From: Oscillospiraceae bacterium UBA1230
GTDB lineage: Bacteria; Bacillota; Clostridia; Oscillospirales; Oscillospiraceae
DNA length: 15,971 nucleotides
Assembly: GCA_002309395.1 (NCBI GenBank)
Contig: DBWU01000030.1
Location: forward strand, 1-15,971
Direction of reading: 5' to 3'
The position numbers were made by a program, and so were the translations under genes. Shown one piece after another: positions 6,042 to 14,061 of the stretch. The notes beneath the pieces were generated by a model, which was not told the DNA's origin, ran no database searches, and saw only the letters and a list, made by a program, of their open reading frames with translations. The first letter of the stretch is position 1. Each line of letters begins with the position of its first letter.

Positions 6042-6953
6042 TTACTTTTTCTGACCGATATATTGCTTCATCCAGTCGTTTTTCCCGGCGCCGCCGCCCG
6101 TCTTCGCTCGCGGTGCGCCGCGGTCGGTGCCGCTTTGCACCTGTTCGGGCGTACGCCAGCCGTTTTCCGCCCAGCGGCGCAAAATGGCGTTAAGATAGCG
6201 CCAGTTCAGCTCGTTCTTATACAGGATCGTCTGGTCGTATGCCAGCGCCACCAGCTCCGGCGAAAGACCCTTTTCGATCCACTCGCCGATATACCGCTCC
6301 TCGCTGTCTACCGCGCCGCGGCCGCTGATTTGCAAAACGCGAAGATACGCCGCCGTCTGGCTGTGTTTGCGGCTTTGTTCGTTGAGATACTGCGCCGCCT
6401 GTTTCTGGTCAAAAAGACCCAGACGCGCCCAGTAATAGCCTTCCTTCTCGATCTGCCGCAGCGTGGGCCTGCGGCCGGGACCGAACCGCCGCTCGATCCG
6501 GTCAACACAGTAGTTGATCAGAAGATAGATCACATCCGGCGGCAGGCGCAGATCGTCGTATAACCCGGCTAATATCTGGAGATCGGCCGTTTTGAGCCGC
6601 TTGCCCAGCTTCTGCTCCGTTTGCTCCACCAGCGCGGAAAACGTGCCATCCTGTTCCAGCATGCCGGAAAGATCGCCGGCAGTATAGACGGGGCGCTCCT
6701 CCGCCGGTTCTACCGGCGCGCGGTCGCCCTCCAGCAGACCCAACTGCTGGAGCGTCTGCTCCGCCCGGTCGAAACGCTCCTGCGTCCAGCGCAGGCGCGC
6801 CGTTACCTGTTCGGGCGTGACCGCGCCGTCGGTGCGGGAGAGGAACAGGTATAAAAGCGCCGCGTCGCCGTCGCCCCTGGCGAGCAGCCGATCGACGCGC
6901 TGTGCCGGCAACGACACCGCCGCCGCCGTTGAACGCAGGATATATCCGCCCAT
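6042..6953 (-). CDS. DnaD-domain primosomal protein
   Basis: 303 aa. DnaD proteins act with DnaA, DnaB and DnaI to open and load helicase at oriC and at stalled forks in Firmicutes. Residues about 30-78 look like a winged helix (AALLYLFLSR, then a helix-turn-helix, ending QLGLLEG). Two DnaD/DnaB-II helical domains follow: about 103-180, ending in IEKEGYYWARLGL, and about 205-270, containing YLNAILRRWAENGWRT, which matches the YxxxIxxxWxxxG signature. The C-terminal tail is Gly/Lys-rich and ends NDWMKQYIG. The ATG at 6953 follows AAGGTGGGG and a good promoter (6983-7011), giving a leader of about 20 nt. It is the first gene of a two-gene unit with the helicase loader. The double domain is common in clostridial and phage DnaD-like proteins. 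Confidence 0.88.
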   Translation of the reverse strand: MGGYILRSTAAAVSLPAQRVDRLLARGDGDAALLYLFLSRTDGAVTPEQVTARLRWTQERFDRAEQTLQQLGLLEGDRAPVEPAEERPVYTAGDLSGMLEQDGTFSALVEQTEQKLGKRLKTADLQILAGLYDDLRLPPDVIYLLINYCVDRIERRFGPGRRPTLRQIEKEGYYWARLGLFDQKQAAQYLNEQSRKHSQTAAYLRVLQISGRGAVDSEERYIGEWIEKGLSPELVALAYDQTILYKNELNWRYLNAILRRWAENGWRTPEQVQSGTDRGAPRAKTGGGAGKNDWMKQYIGQKK

Positions 6954-6982
6954 GTCCCCACCTTCTTTGCCCGTTTTTTATG

Positions 6983-7011
6983 ATTCTACAATAAAACTCC
7001 TTTTTCGTAAA
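6983..7011 (-). promoter_or_regulatory. Sigma-A-type promoter for dnaD-dnaC
   Basis: On minus: TTTACG (7006-7011), exactly 17 bp, TAGAAT (6983-6988, 5/6). AT-rich sequence just upstream (about 7020-7040 on plus, including seven T residues) could act as an UP element. Confidence 0.78.
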
Positions 7012-7053
7012 GATATCCGACGGTTTTTTTCATAATTTTCCACCTGCGGCGGC

Positions 7054-7082
7054 TTTACGCAAGAGGCGGTTTGTGGTATAAT
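7054..7082 (+). promoter_or_regulatory. Sigma-A-type promoter for the zapA operon
   Basis: TTTACG (7054-7059), exactly 17 bp, perfect TATAAT (7077-7082), with TG one base upstream making an extended -10. The leader to the zapA ATG is about 50 nt. This is the strongest promoter in the window and probably drives the whole downstream run of eight genes. Confidence 0.85.
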
Positions 7083-7139
7083 GCAACCTGTATAAGTGTT
7101 GCCAAAGACAAACAATACGGGAAAGGACGGGATGGTATC

Positions 7140-7463
7140 ATGGCCAATCGCATCACCATCAATATCTGCGGTCAGGACTATACGCTGGTGGCGGAGGAGA
7201 GCCCCTCTTACATGGAGCGCGTGGGCAAGCTGGTGGATGAACAGCTCCAACAGGTAACGGAGTCCGGCACTGTCAGCCGCACCGACGCGGCGATCCTGGC
7301 GGCGATCAATCTGGCGGACGAGCTGTTGAAAGCACAGGAGAACACCGAGCATCTGCGCCGCCAGGTCAAGAGCTACGCCGACGAGGCGAATCAGGCGAAA
7401 AACGAGGTTTCCGATTTGAAGCGCCAGCTGTTCAAAGCGCAACAGCAGCAAAACCGCCGCTGA
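7140..7463 (+). CDS. zapA: ZapA, FtsZ-ring-associated protein
   Basis: 107 aa, normal for ZapA, which bundles FtsZ filaments and stabilises the division ring in the cytoplasm. The N-terminal beta-strand domain reads NRITINICGQDYTLVAEE and is followed by SYMERVGKLVDEQL. The conserved SRTDAAILAAINLADELLK segment (46-64) leads into a long charged coiled coil (about 60-105) ending in a Gln/Arg tail. The ATG at 7140 is chosen because homology starts there and GGAAAGGA lies upstream; a longer frame from TTG 7071 would begin inside the promoter. It is the first gene after the strong promoter, and its stop is directly abutted by the next start codon. The linkage zapA-U32 peptidase is common in Firmicutes. 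Confidence 0.92.
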   Translation: MANRITINICGQDYTLVAEESPSYMERVGKLVDEQLQQVTESGTVSRTDAAILAAINLADELLKAQENTEHLRRQVKSYADEANQAKNEVSDLKRQLFKAQQQQNRR

Positions 7464-9560
7464 ATGGTGGAGCTTCTCTCGCCTGCCGGTTCGCCGGAGG
7501 CGCTGACAGCCGCCGTGCAGTCCGGGGCGGACGCGGTGTATCTGGGGTTCGGCTCCTTTAACGCGCGGCTGGGCGCTAAAAATTTTACCGCGGAGGATCT
7601 TGCCGCGGCGGTGCGCTATTGCCACCTCCGGGGCGTTGCGGTGTATCTTACGCTCAACACGCTGTTGAGCGACCGGGAACTGCCCGAAGCGCTGGAGGCG
7701 CTCCGTTTTGCCAACGACGCCGGGGCGGACGCCGTGCTGGTGCAGGATCTGGGACTGTTATCTCTGGCACGGGAAACGGTACCGGATCTGCCGATTCACG
7801 CCAGCACACAGATGAGCCTTTTTTCGCCGGGCGGCGTCCGCGTGGCGGAGCGGCTGGGGATGACCCGCGTGGTGCTGGCACGGGAAACGTCCCGGCAGGA
7901 GATTGCCGCCGTCTGCCGAACCTGCTCGGCGGAGGTGGAGGTCTTTGTCCACGGGGCGCTGTGCATGAGCTATTCCGGCCAATGCGCCATGAGCGCGCTG
8001 ATCGGCAGGCGAAGCGGTAACCGGGGCGCTTGCGCCCAACCCTGCCGGCTTCCCTACGGTGTGGGCGCGCCCTGCACCGGGCAAACGCATCCCTTGAGCT
8101 TAAAAGACGCCAATCTGTCCGCCCATCTTCCGGAGCTTGGGAAGATGGGCGTGGCTTGCTTAAAAATAGAAGGTCGCATGAAGCGGCCGGAATACGTGGC
8201 GCTGGTCACGGCGATCTACCGCCGACTGTTGGACGAGGAACGAAAACCCACGCGTGAGGAAACCGCGCAGTTGGCGCAGGCGTTCAGCCGCGACGGGTTT
8301 ACCGACGGTTACTACTGCGCCCGGCGCGGCGCCGATATGTTCGGCACGCGGCCGGAGAACGCGCAGGTGCCGGAAGAGCTGTTCGCCGCCGTGCGAAAAG
8401 AGTACGCCTCCGGCGAGCACCGGCTTCTGCCGGTTCGGCTGCGGTGTGAGGTGCGCCGCGGAAAAGCCGCCCGGCTGACTGCGGCCGCGCTGCGCGGTGG
8501 CGTGAGGTACACCGTGTGCGTGGAAGGCGCCGTGCCGGAAGAGGCGCGCCACCGCGCCCTGACGGTACAGGAGCTGTGCGAACGGCTGGAGAAGACCGGC
8601 GGCACCGTGTTTTCCGTGGAAGCGGTAGACGCGACGGTGGACGACGGCGTGACCCTTTCCGCCGCCGCCGTCAACGGACTGCGCCGCACCGCGTGGGAAC
8701 ATTTGACCGCGGAGCTGGAAAAAACGCCCCTGCGCGGTACGCCCCGACGCGCCGCGTTGCCGGCGCCTGCCGTCCCACCGCCGCCGCCTGCCGGGGACGG
8801 TACGCTGTGCCTGACCTGTTCGATCGCACGCGCCGAACAATTAACGCCGGAATTGGCGTCCGGCGCAGAAGCCGTGTATATTCCCCTGGAGTTACTGGAT
8901 AAACTGGAGTTACAGGCGTATGCCGCCAGCACGAAAATCTTTGCCGTATTGCCCCGCGTTTTCCGGGGAGAGGACGAGGCGGCGTTCCGGGAGGCCCTGT
9001 GCCGCCACGATGCGCTCACCGGCGTTATCATCGGCAATCTGGGGCATCTGGCGATCGTGGAAGGACTGGCGCTGGAGCGGCGCGGCGATTTCGGACTGAA
9101 CGTGTACAACGGACAGGCGCTTCGCCTGCTTCGCCAACTGGGTCTGGACAGCGCCACGCTCTCGTTTGAGCTGCGCCATCAGCAGATCCGCGATCTGCCC
9201 AAGTATCTGCCCTGTGAGGCGATCCTCTACGGACGATTGCCGTTGATGCTGACGGAGAATTGCCCGGTAAAAGCCGCCGGACAGTGCCGCGGCGGCACGC
9301 CGTCCTACCTGACGGATCGCACCGGCGCCCGGTTTCCCACGCTGTGTGCCTACGGATGCCGCTGTGAGATCCAGAACAGCCGGGTGCTGTATCTGGCGGA
9401 TCGCCCGGAGTATCGCGCCTGCGGCTTGCGTTACGGGCGACTGCGCTTTACTACCGAATCCGCCGAAGAGTGCCTGTCCGTTCTGCGAAGTTATCAGACC
9501 GGCGCCGCCGCGCCGCCGCCGGAGCTGACAAGGGGACTTTTTTATCGCGGCGTGGAATAA
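7464..9560 (+). CDS. U32 family protein, long RlhA-like form (probable RNA hydroxylation factor)
   Basis: 698 aa. The N-terminal U32 barrel begins MVELLSPAGSPEAL and contains the U32 signature EVFVHGALCMSYSGQC (159-174) with C167, C174, C190 and C194, which in studied relatives bind an iron-sulfur cluster. SLKD and LKIEGRMKRPEYVA (233-246) follow. Residues about 300-420 match the collagenase-like DUF3656 type insert. After a Pro-rich linker (433-442), a second U32-like barrel (about 446-698) carries another Cys group (C600, C608, C628, C632, C634) and the NSRVLYLAD motif. The two-part length fits RlhA (E. coli, 23S rRNA C2501 hydroxylation) better than the about 400-aa tRNA-type proteins or a true protease; that choice is inference. 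The ATG follows the zapA TGA with no spacer and no visible Shine-Dalgarno, so translation probably depends on zapA; GTG at 7467 is an alternative. Confidence 0.87.
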   Translation: MVELLSPAGSPEALTAAVQSGADAVYLGFGSFNARLGAKNFTAEDLAAAVRYCHLRGVAVYLTLNTLLSDRELPEALEALRFANDAGADAVLVQDLGLLSLARETVPDLPIHASTQMSLFSPGGVRVAERLGMTRVVLARETSRQEIAAVCRTCSAEVEVFVHGALCMSYSGQCAMSALIGRRSGNRGACAQPCRLPYGVGAPCTGQTHPLSLKDANLSAHLPELGKMGVACLKIEGRMKRPEYVALVTAIYRRLLDEERKPTREETAQLAQAFSRDGFTDGYYCARRGADMFGTRPENAQVPEELFAAVRKEYASGEHRLLPVRLRCEVRRGKAARLTAAALRGGVRYTVCVEGAVPEEARHRALTVQELCERLEKTGGTVFSVEAVDATVDDGVTLSAAAVNGLRRTAWEHLTAELEKTPLRGTPRRAALPAPAVPPPPPAGDGTLCLTCSIARAEQLTPELASGAEAVYIPLELLDKLELQAYAASTKIFAVLPRVFRGEDEAAFREALCRHDALTGVIIGNLGHLAIVEGLALERRGDFGLNVYNGQALRLLRQLGLDSATLSFELRHQQIRDLPKYLPCEAILYGRLPLMLTENCPVKAAGQCRGGTPSYLTDRTGARFPTLCAYGCRCEIQNSRVLYLADRPEYRACGLRYGRLRFTTESAEECLSVLRSYQTGAAAPPPELTRGLFYRGVE

Positions 9561-9618
9561 CTACGAAACGCAACTGCCAAAATACGATGATTTGTTTCAG
9601 GATAGGAGCTGGCTTGCC

Positions 9619-10068
9619 ATGGAACTGAAGGTCAAACTGCTTTCGCCCCGACTGGGGAAGGACATCCCGTTGCCGCGCTACGCCACCGACGGCGCCGCCG
9701 CCATGGATCTTTGCGCCTGTATCGACGAGCCGTGTACGCTCTCGCCCGGCGGACGGGCGCTGCTTCCTACGGGGATCGCCATCGCTTTGCCGGACGCGTC
9801 CTACGTGGCGCTGATCTACGCCCGCAGCGGCTTGAGCGTTAAGCACGGCGTGTGCCTTTCCAACAGCGTGGGGGTGATCGACAGCGACTATCGGGGCGAG
9901 ATCCGGGTCGGACTGGTGAATCTGGGTGACGAACCCTATACGATCCACGGCGGAGACAGGATCGCACAGCTTCTGATCGCGCCGGTGATCCGGCCGGAGG
10001 TGGCGTTCGTGGAGGAGCTGGACGAAACGGCGCGGGGCGCCGGCGGTTTCGGCTCCACGGGGCGCTAA
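9619..10068 (+). CDS. dut: dUTP diphosphatase (dUTPase)
   Basis: 149 aa, standard for the trimeric enzyme that hydrolyses dUTP to dUMP and pyrophosphate, keeping uracil out of DNA and supplying dUMP for thymidylate. All five motifs are visible: ATDGAAAMDL (22-31), YARSGLS (67-73), GVIDSDYRGEI (85-95, catalytic Asp88 and uracil-gating Tyr91), GDRIAQLLI (112-120) and the C-terminal P-loop-like RGAGGFGSTG (139-148). Motif 1 has GAAAMDL where GSAGxDL is common, a mild change. The ATG at 9619 is preceded by AGGAG at 10 nt; a TTG at 9592 in the same frame lacks support. It sits 58 nt after the U32 gene and 5 nt before maf, another nucleotide-pool enzyme. Very secure. Confidence 0.96.
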   Translation: MELKVKLLSPRLGKDIPLPRYATDGAAAMDLCACIDEPCTLSPGGRALLPTGIAIALPDASYVALIYARSGLSVKHGVCLSNSVGVIDSDYRGEIRVGLVNLGDEPYTIHGGDRIAQLLIAPVIRPEVAFVEELDETARGAGGFGSTGR

Positions 10069-10073
10069 GCGAT

Positions 10074-10652
10074 ATGACACGGATCGTTTTGGCGTCCGGC
10101 TCGCCGCGCCGGCAGGAGATTTTGCGGTATATGGGTATCACGGAGTTTGCGGTGCGCGCGCCGCAAACGGAGGAAAGCTGCCCGGCGGGACTTTCGCCGC
10201 AGGAGACGGTGGAATATATCTCCCTTGAAAAATCCCTTGCCGTGCCGTCCGCGCCGGACGAGGTGGTCATCACCGCCGATACCATGGTATTTCTGGACGG
10301 GAAGCAGCTGGGAAAGCCCCGGAACGAGGAGGACGCGCTCGCCATGCTTCTTGCTCTGCAGGGGCGAAAGCATATCGTTTGCACCGGGGTCACGGTGCGC
10401 CAGGGCGAGCGCCGTATCAGCCGGGCGCAGACCACGGAGGTCTGGTTTCGCGCCGCGTCGCGCGAGGAGCTTTGCGCCTATATCCGCACCGGGGAGCCGA
10501 TGGATAAGGCCGGCGCTTACGGCGCGCAGGGGCGCGGTTCCCTGCTGGTGGAGCGGATCAACGGCGACTTTTTTAACGTGATGGGCCTGCCGGCGGCGCT
10601 GCTGGGCGAGATGCTCAAGGTCTTCGGCATCGACCCGTTTTCAGGCGAATGA
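10074..10652 (+). CDS. maf: Maf family nucleoside triphosphate pyrophosphatase (dTTP/UTP type)
   Basis: 192 aa, normal for Maf. These cytosolic enzymes remove pyrophosphate from non-canonical or excess nucleotides, and overproduction in B. subtilis blocks septation. Seen: the LASGSPRR signature at 6-13, ADT with catalytic Asp69, GKP at 80-82, and the EPMDKAGAYGAQGRG stretch at 141-155, then NGDFFNVMGLP. The DKAGAYGxQG version is the one found in the YhdE-like dTTP/UTP subgroup rather than the m7GTP subgroup, so that specificity is inferred. The ribosome binding site is weak (GGGGCG inside the end of dut), suggesting coupling. Maf directly precedes mreC here; in B. subtilis the order is maf-radC-mreB-mreC-mreD, so radC and mreB are missing from this version. 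Confidence 0.94.
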   Translation: MTRIVLASGSPRRQEILRYMGITEFAVRAPQTEESCPAGLSPQETVEYISLEKSLAVPSAPDEVVITADTMVFLDGKQLGKPRNEEDALAMLLALQGRKHIVCTGVTVRQGERRISRAQTTEVWFRAASREELCAYIRTGEPMDKAGAYGAQGRGSLLVERINGDFFNVMGLPAALLGEMLKVFGIDPFSGE

Positions 10653-10659
10653 GGCGTAT

Positions 10660-11496
10660 ATGAAACGATTTTTGACCCGTGGCGGCGTGATCTTTCTCTG
10701 TGTGACCGCTGCGGCGGCGGTGTTGCTTTGCGTTGCCGCCGCCACCGACAGCGGTACGGACCCTGTCCGCGACGCTTTCGGCGGCATTACCGCGCCGCTT
10801 CGCGCCGGCGGCGCGGCGGCAGGGCGCTGGGTGGAAAGCATAGCCGACCGTTTTACCGCGGCAGAACAACTGCAAGCGCGCAACGAGGCGCTGGAGAAGC
10901 GGATCGCGGAGCTGGAGGAGGCGCTGCGCCGGGCGGAGGCGGACAGCCAGGAGAACCGCCGGTTGCGGGAGCTGTTGGGTCTGCGGCAGCAGCGGAGGGA
11001 TCTTTCGCTGGAAGCCGCTTTTATTACGGCGCGTTCCGGCTCCAACTGGTCGTCCTTACTGACGCTGGACAAGGGGGCGTCCTGCGGCGTCGCCATCGGT
11101 GATTGCGTGGTGGACTCCCGCGGCGCGCTGGCAGGCGTGGTGACGGAGGCGGGGCAGAACTGGTGCACCGTGACCACCGTGCTGGACCCGTCGTCAGATT
11201 TGGGCGCGAAAGTGTTCCGCACCGGCGAAACCGCCGTTGCCTCCGGCGATCTGCAGTTGATGACGGAAAACAGGCTGTCGCTTCATTTTTTAGAAAGCGG
11301 CGAGTTAAAGATCGGCGATCTGGCGGTCACCTCCGGCTTGGGCGGCTACTATCCCGCCGATCTGGTGATCGGGTCTGTGGAAGAGATCCGCACCGATGAC
11401 GGCGGCATGGAGCGATACGCCGTGCTGATCCCCCGGGCGGAGATCGGCGAGGCGACGGAGCTGTTTATCATCACCGCGTTTTCCGTTGAAAAGTAG
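10660..11496 (+). CDS. mreC: Rod shape-determining protein MreC
   Basis: 278 aa, typical. MreC is an extracytoplasmic scaffold of the elongasome that binds and activates PBP2. The short basic N-terminus is followed by a single membrane helix (9-28), a coiled coil (about 66-105, rich in Glu/Arg/Leu) leading to the conserved RRLRELLGL, and then the paired beta-barrel domain. Conserved pieces include the DKGASCGV turn at 137-144, GALAGVVTEAGQNWCTVTTVLD and SGLGGYYPADLVIG (225-238). GAGG-type sequence 5 nt before the ATG serves as ribosome binding site, and the gap from maf is 7 nt. mreB is not upstream. Identity is strong from domain order and neighbours mreD and PBP2. Confidence 0.94.
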   Translation: MKRFLTRGGVIFLCVTAAAAVLLCVAAATDSGTDPVRDAFGGITAPLRAGGAAAGRWVESIADRFTAAEQLQARNEALEKRIAELEEALRRAEADSQENRRLRELLGLRQQRRDLSLEAAFITARSGSNWSSLLTLDKGASCGVAIGDCVVDSRGALAGVVTEAGQNWCTVTTVLDPSSDLGAKVFRTGETAVASGDLQLMTENRLSLHFLESGELKIGDLAVTSGLGGYYPADLVIGSVEEIRTDDGGMERYAVLIPRAEIGEATELFIITAFSVEK

Positions 11497-11513
11497 GATT
11501 CCCGAACGGTTGG

Positions 11514-11520
11514 AAAGGAG
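11514..11520 (+). promoter_or_regulatory. Shine-Dalgarno site of mreD
   Basis: AAAGGAG with a 7-nt spacer to ATG 11528. It decides against a longer reading frame from TTG 11486, which would overlap mreC. Confidence 0.8.
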
Positions 11521-11527
11521 CGTCGCC

Positions 11528-12073
11528 ATGATGCGAGACCGAGCGCCGTATCTCCGGCTTTTTTATGCGGCGGCGGCACTGTTTTTACTGATCGTGCAGG
11601 ATCTTTTTTTGAACCGGCTGACGCTGTGGGGCGTTCATCCGCTGATCCTGCCGCTTGCGGCAGCGGCGGTCGCGGTATGGCAGACGCGGCAGGAGAGTCT
11701 TTGCGCCGCCGCGGCGTACGGCCTTTTGTGCGATCTGTGGATGCCGGGGTTGATCCCCTGCTTTTACTTTCTCTCTTTCACGCTGGCGGCGTTTTTTATC
11801 GGCGCGCTCGCGCCGCGGCGAACCGCGCCCGGCGTTTTCGGCTTGGCGCTGTGGGGCGCGGCGGCGCTGGCGATCAACAGCCTGCCGGCAATCGTTTATT
11901 ACGCCTGCCGCAAAGAGGGGACGGCCGCCGCGGCGCTGTTGCTGACGGGAAAGGAGCTGTTGCTCTCCGTGCCGCTGACCGTGCCGGTCTATTTTCTGCT
12001 CCTGCCGATCCGCCGTCGCTTTCGCCGGGGAATGATGTTATCGGGAGTTTCACATGAAGCAACGTCCGCTTAA
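11528..12073 (+). CDS. mreD: Rod shape-determining protein MreD
   Basis: 181 aa integral membrane protein with about six hydrophobic helices: roughly 9-25, 33-51, 57-71, 75-95, 102-126 and 143-161. MreD is a membrane partner of MreC in the side-wall synthesis complex. MreD proteins are poorly conserved, but the early LIVQDLFLNRL, the GLLCDL motif with Asp69 in the third helix, and the position between mreC and PBP2 make the assignment firm. The start is fixed by AAAGGAG at 11514-11520; a second ATG follows at 11531. The 3' end overlaps the mrdA start by 20 nt, so the two are probably translationally linked. The C-terminus (after 161) is basic and cytoplasmic by the positive-inside rule. Confidence 0.9.
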   Translation: MMRDRAPYLRLFYAAAALFLLIVQDLFLNRLTLWGVHPLILPLAAAAVAVWQTRQESLCAAAAYGLLCDLWMPGLIPCFYFLSFTLAAFFIGALAPRRTAPGVFGLALWGAAALAINSLPAIVYYACRKEGTAAAALLLTGKELLLSVPLTVPVYFLLLPIRRRFRRGMMLSGVSHEATSA

Positions 12074-14036
12074 AGCCAGGCTGTGGATCCTCGCCGGACT
12101 GTACGGCGTGATCCTGCTGTGGTTTTTTATCTCACTTTATAACGATCAGATCGTGGACGGAGAGCGATTTTTAGAGGCGTCCGTCACCGGCACCATGACG
12201 GCGGAAACGGTGCCGGCGGCTCGCGGCGTTGTGACCGACCGAAACGGCAAGGTGCTGATCGGTAACCGCCTGGCGTATACGCTTTCCTTCGACGGCGCGG
12301 CGTTCAGCGGGAACGACGGCGATTGCAACGCCGCCATCGCCCGGATCCTCGACCTGCTGGAGGACGAGGGGGTCGCCCGGCGCGATGCGTTGCCGATCGC
12401 GGAGAAGCCGCCCTGGGACTACCTGCCCGGCGCCGCGGAGGACGAAGCGTTTTCCGCGTTTCTATCCGACCGGGATCTGACCGGCCGCTCGGCGCCGGCG
12501 GTGATGGCGCGGCTATATGACGAGTTCGGGATCGACCCATCCTTTGACCGGGAAACGGCGCGCAAGATCGCCGGCGTTCGCTATGCGCTGGAGCGGCAGG
12601 GCGTGTGCCTTTTGTGCGCCGACGCGCCGACGGCGCTGATCGGGCAGATCGCCGACGGGCATTTTGCCGGCGTCACCGTCGGCACGGCGTCGGCGCGGGT
12701 CTATCATACCGCCTGCGCCGCCCATATTCTGGGGCGCGTTTCCCGGATCTACGCCGAGGATTGGCAGAAATACCGGGAGCTCGGCTATCCGATGGACGCG
12801 CTGGTGGGCGCCGGAGGCGTGGAGGAGGCGTTTGAGGCGTATCTCCACGGCACCAACGGGACGCGGTTGATCACCACCGACGCCGACACCGGCAAGGTTA
12901 CCGGCGAGCTGTACACCGTGGCGCCGCAACCGGGCAAGACGGTATCGCTGACGCTGGATATCGATCTGCAGGGCGCCACGGAAACCGCGCTGGCGCAGAC
13001 GATCGAGAGCATGACCGACGGCGACAGCCAACAGCGCGGCGGCGCGGCGGCGGTGGTAGCGGTGGGAAGCGGCGAGGTGCTGGCGCTGGCGTCGTACCCG
13101 ACCTACGATCTGTCCCGGTTCAACGAGAGTTACGAGCAGCTGCTGGAGGACCCCCGACTGCCCATGTTCAACCGCGCCACGGACGGACTGTACGCCCCCG
13201 GCTCTACCTTCAAACCGTGCGCGGCGGTGGCGGCGCTGGAGAGCGGCGTCATCACGCCCGACACCACGGTGCGCGATCAGGGTGTTTACACCTACTACGA
13301 TCATCCCCAGCCTATGTGCTGGATCTATCAAAGCAGCGGCGAGACCCACGGATTGCTGAACGTGTCCCGTGCCATTACGGAATCGTGCAACTACTTTTTC
13401 TACGAAGTGGGGCGGCGCACCGGCATCGAGACGCTGGCGGACTACGCCGCCCGGTTCGGATTGGGACGGCATACCGGCATCGAGATCGGCGACAGCGCCG
13501 GGGCGATCGCGTCGCCGGCCTACGCCGAAGAGAACGGGCTGGACTGGACGGAGGGGCAGACGGTTACCGCCGCCATCGGGCAGAGCTACCACCTCTTTAC
13601 GCCGCTCCAGCTTGCCAACTATATCGCCACGCTGTCCGGCGGCGGACAGCATTATGCGGCGCACCTGCTCAAAGAGGTGAAAAGCAGCGATAACGCCTCG
13701 GTGCTGTACGCCTACCGCGAGCCGCCGCGCAACACGGTGACGATGAGCGAAAGCACCCGTGATGCGGTTCTTGCCGGGATGCATGAGCTGACGGTGTCCG
13801 GCAGCGTCGCGCCCCAGTTCTCAGAATGCGTCGTTTCCGCCGGCGCCAAAACCGGCACGGCGCAGGTGGGTATGGAGCTGAATAACGGCGTGTTCGTCGC
13901 CTTTGCGCCCTACGAGGATCCGGAGATCGCCGTGGCGGTGGTCATCGAAAAGGGCGGAAGCGGCGCCGCCCTTGCCAGCACCGCCGTGTCTATTATCAAC
14001 GCCTATTTTGCCGGCGAGCCACGGGTTTCGCCGTAA
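12054..14036 (+). CDS. mrdA: Penicillin-binding protein 2 (class B, elongasome transpeptidase)
   Basis: 660 aa, usual for elongation-specific class B PBPs, which crosslink new peptidoglycan with RodA and MreC. One membrane helix (about 10-28) follows a basic N-terminus. The PBP dimerisation domain begins PAARGVVTDRNGKVL (54-68) and runs to about 290. The transpeptidase domain has all three catalytic boxes: S384-T-F-K387 in PGSTFKP, S444-C-N446, and K599-T-G601 in AKTGTAQ. The residue after the SxN box, YFFYEVG, and GIEIGDSAG are typical of PBP2. GGGAG 6 nt before the ATG is the ribosome binding site; it lies within the end of mreD. Position after mreCD supports PBP2 (elongation) over PBP3/FtsI. 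No PASTA domains are present at the C-terminus, again unlike the sporulation or division types. rodA is not adjacent. Confidence 0.94.
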   Translation: MKQRPLKARLWILAGLYGVILLWFFISLYNDQIVDGERFLEASVTGTMTAETVPAARGVVTDRNGKVLIGNRLAYTLSFDGAAFSGNDGDCNAAIARILDLLEDEGVARRDALPIAEKPPWDYLPGAAEDEAFSAFLSDRDLTGRSAPAVMARLYDEFGIDPSFDRETARKIAGVRYALERQGVCLLCADAPTALIGQIADGHFAGVTVGTASARVYHTACAAHILGRVSRIYAEDWQKYRELGYPMDALVGAGGVEEAFEAYLHGTNGTRLITTDADTGKVTGELYTVAPQPGKTVSLTLDIDLQGATETALAQTIESMTDGDSQQRGGAAAVVAVGSGEVLALASYPTYDLSRFNESYEQLLEDPRLPMFNRATDGLYAPGSTFKPCAAVAALESGVITPDTTVRDQGVYTYYDHPQPMCWIYQSSGETHGLLNVSRAITESCNYFFYEVGRRTGIETLADYAARFGLGRHTGIEIGDSAGAIASPAYAEENGLDWTEGQTVTAAIGQSYHLFTPLQLANYIATLSGGGQHYAAHLLKEVKSSDNASVLYAYREPPRNTVTMSESTRDAVLAGMHELTVSGSVAPQFSECVVSAGAKTGTAQVGMELNNGVFVAFAPYEDPEIAVAVVIEKGGSGAALASTAVSIINAYFAGEPRVSP

Positions 14037-14061
14037 GCTATGATCTGATGAGGTTATTTCT

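Noticed and set aside
7071..7139. A longer zapA start at TTG 7071
   Set aside because: It would place the start codon upstream of and overlapping the -10 element, so it could not be in the transcript; the homology begins at ATG 7140.
12513..13784. A 423-codon minus-strand frame inside mrdA
   Set aside because: Same codon-bias artifact; no ribosome binding site and no recognisable motifs, and it covers the PBP catalytic boxes in the opposite sense.
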